This document shows, piece by piece, positions 63,995-64,000 of a stretch of 64,000 nt of DNA; the stretch's first letter is position 1; the number at the start of each line of letters is the position of its first letter. Below the pieces are notes generated by a model. That model made no database searches, had not been told where the DNA came from, and worked only from the letters and a program-made list of their open reading frames with translations. Origin of the DNA: Chryseobacterium sp. YIM B08800. GTDB taxonomy: Bacteria > Bacteroidota > Bacteroidia > Flavobacteriales > Weeksellaceae. The position numbers and the translations under genes were made by a program. The stretch covers positions 1 through 64,000 of the forward strand of contig NZ_JAPDKN010000033.1 in NCBI RefSeq assembly GCF_026163565.1, read 5' to 3'.

Positions 63995-64000
63995 AAGTAA

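Overview
The window looks like a low-GC Bacteroidota chromosome, most likely a flavobacterium of the Chryseobacterium group. Evidence: type IX secretion C-terminal sorting domains, -7 boxes of the TAnnTTTG class, A-rich start regions instead of Shine-Dalgarno sites, and housekeeping gene orders familiar from Flavobacteriia (miaB / sigma-54 activator / lptE). The genus is inferred. I see no rRNA, tRNA, CRISPR array, integrase or insertion sequence.

Region 1 (1-4930) is ordinary: glycyl-tRNA synthetase, a serine hydrolase of the class C beta-lactamase fold, a DUF1801/YdeI-type protein, and a Y-family polymerase (UmuC) on the minus strand.

Region 2 (about 4930-21705) is an accessory island and the most interesting part. 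In order it holds an M15 endolysin-type peptidase, a frameshifted metzincin metalloprotease, a lipoprotein, a patatin phospholipase, a tiny very acidic protein, an orphan phage-tail-fibre-like protein (1133 aa), an unrecognised 1359-aa protein, a 693-aa protein ending in a deaminase-type toxin domain, a SUKH (SMI1/KNR4) immunity protein, and a WYL-domain regulator. Seven transcription units, including the regulator, start from the same promoter module: a 15-bp inverted repeat (consensus CGWCA-N5-TGWCG) placed exactly 11 bp before the position of the -7 box. Six of the seven boxes fit TAnnTTTR or nearly so, and one has a mismatch. An eighth copy lies between umuC and the M15 gene. I read this as a single regulon, probably controlled by the WYL protein. 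It encodes an antagonism or lysis programme analogous to a bacteriocin or tailocin locus, but without recognisable tube, sheath or baseplate genes. Two of the large genes also share a 75-nt leader element preceded by a short hairpin and a possible leader peptide.

Region 3 (21700-47000) is mostly housekeeping and envelope genes: a TonB-C-like protein, a small beta-barrel protein, tadA, coaX, an M23 peptidase, prfA and lipoproteins. A minus-strand operon follows (miaB - secreted proteins - sigma-54 activator - membrane protein - lptE - repeat protein), then a tandem set of secreted TonB-C-like proteins, lysA, a DEDDh exonuclease, a HerA-like ATPase, and a sulfur operon (persulfide dioxygenase - rhodanese lipoprotein - thioredoxin). 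A probable structured RNA, 6S-like or a lysA leader, sits just upstream of lysA.

Region 4 (46800-64000) holds two paralogous T9SS-secreted proteins with a divergent AraC-type regulator. Both paralogues carry the same pair of direct repeats, 21 bp apart and 19 bp from the -7 box. Next come a small His-tailed membrane protein, class I and class II fumarases back to back, an ECF sigma / anti-sigma / outer-membrane protein / S41 peptidase operon, a DUF3667 protein, an ABC ATPase with a DUF5687 permease-like protein, and two small unknown genes, one of them frameshifted. Both frameshifts found in the window are explained by one missing base in an A/T homopolymer, so sequencing or assembly error must be considered.
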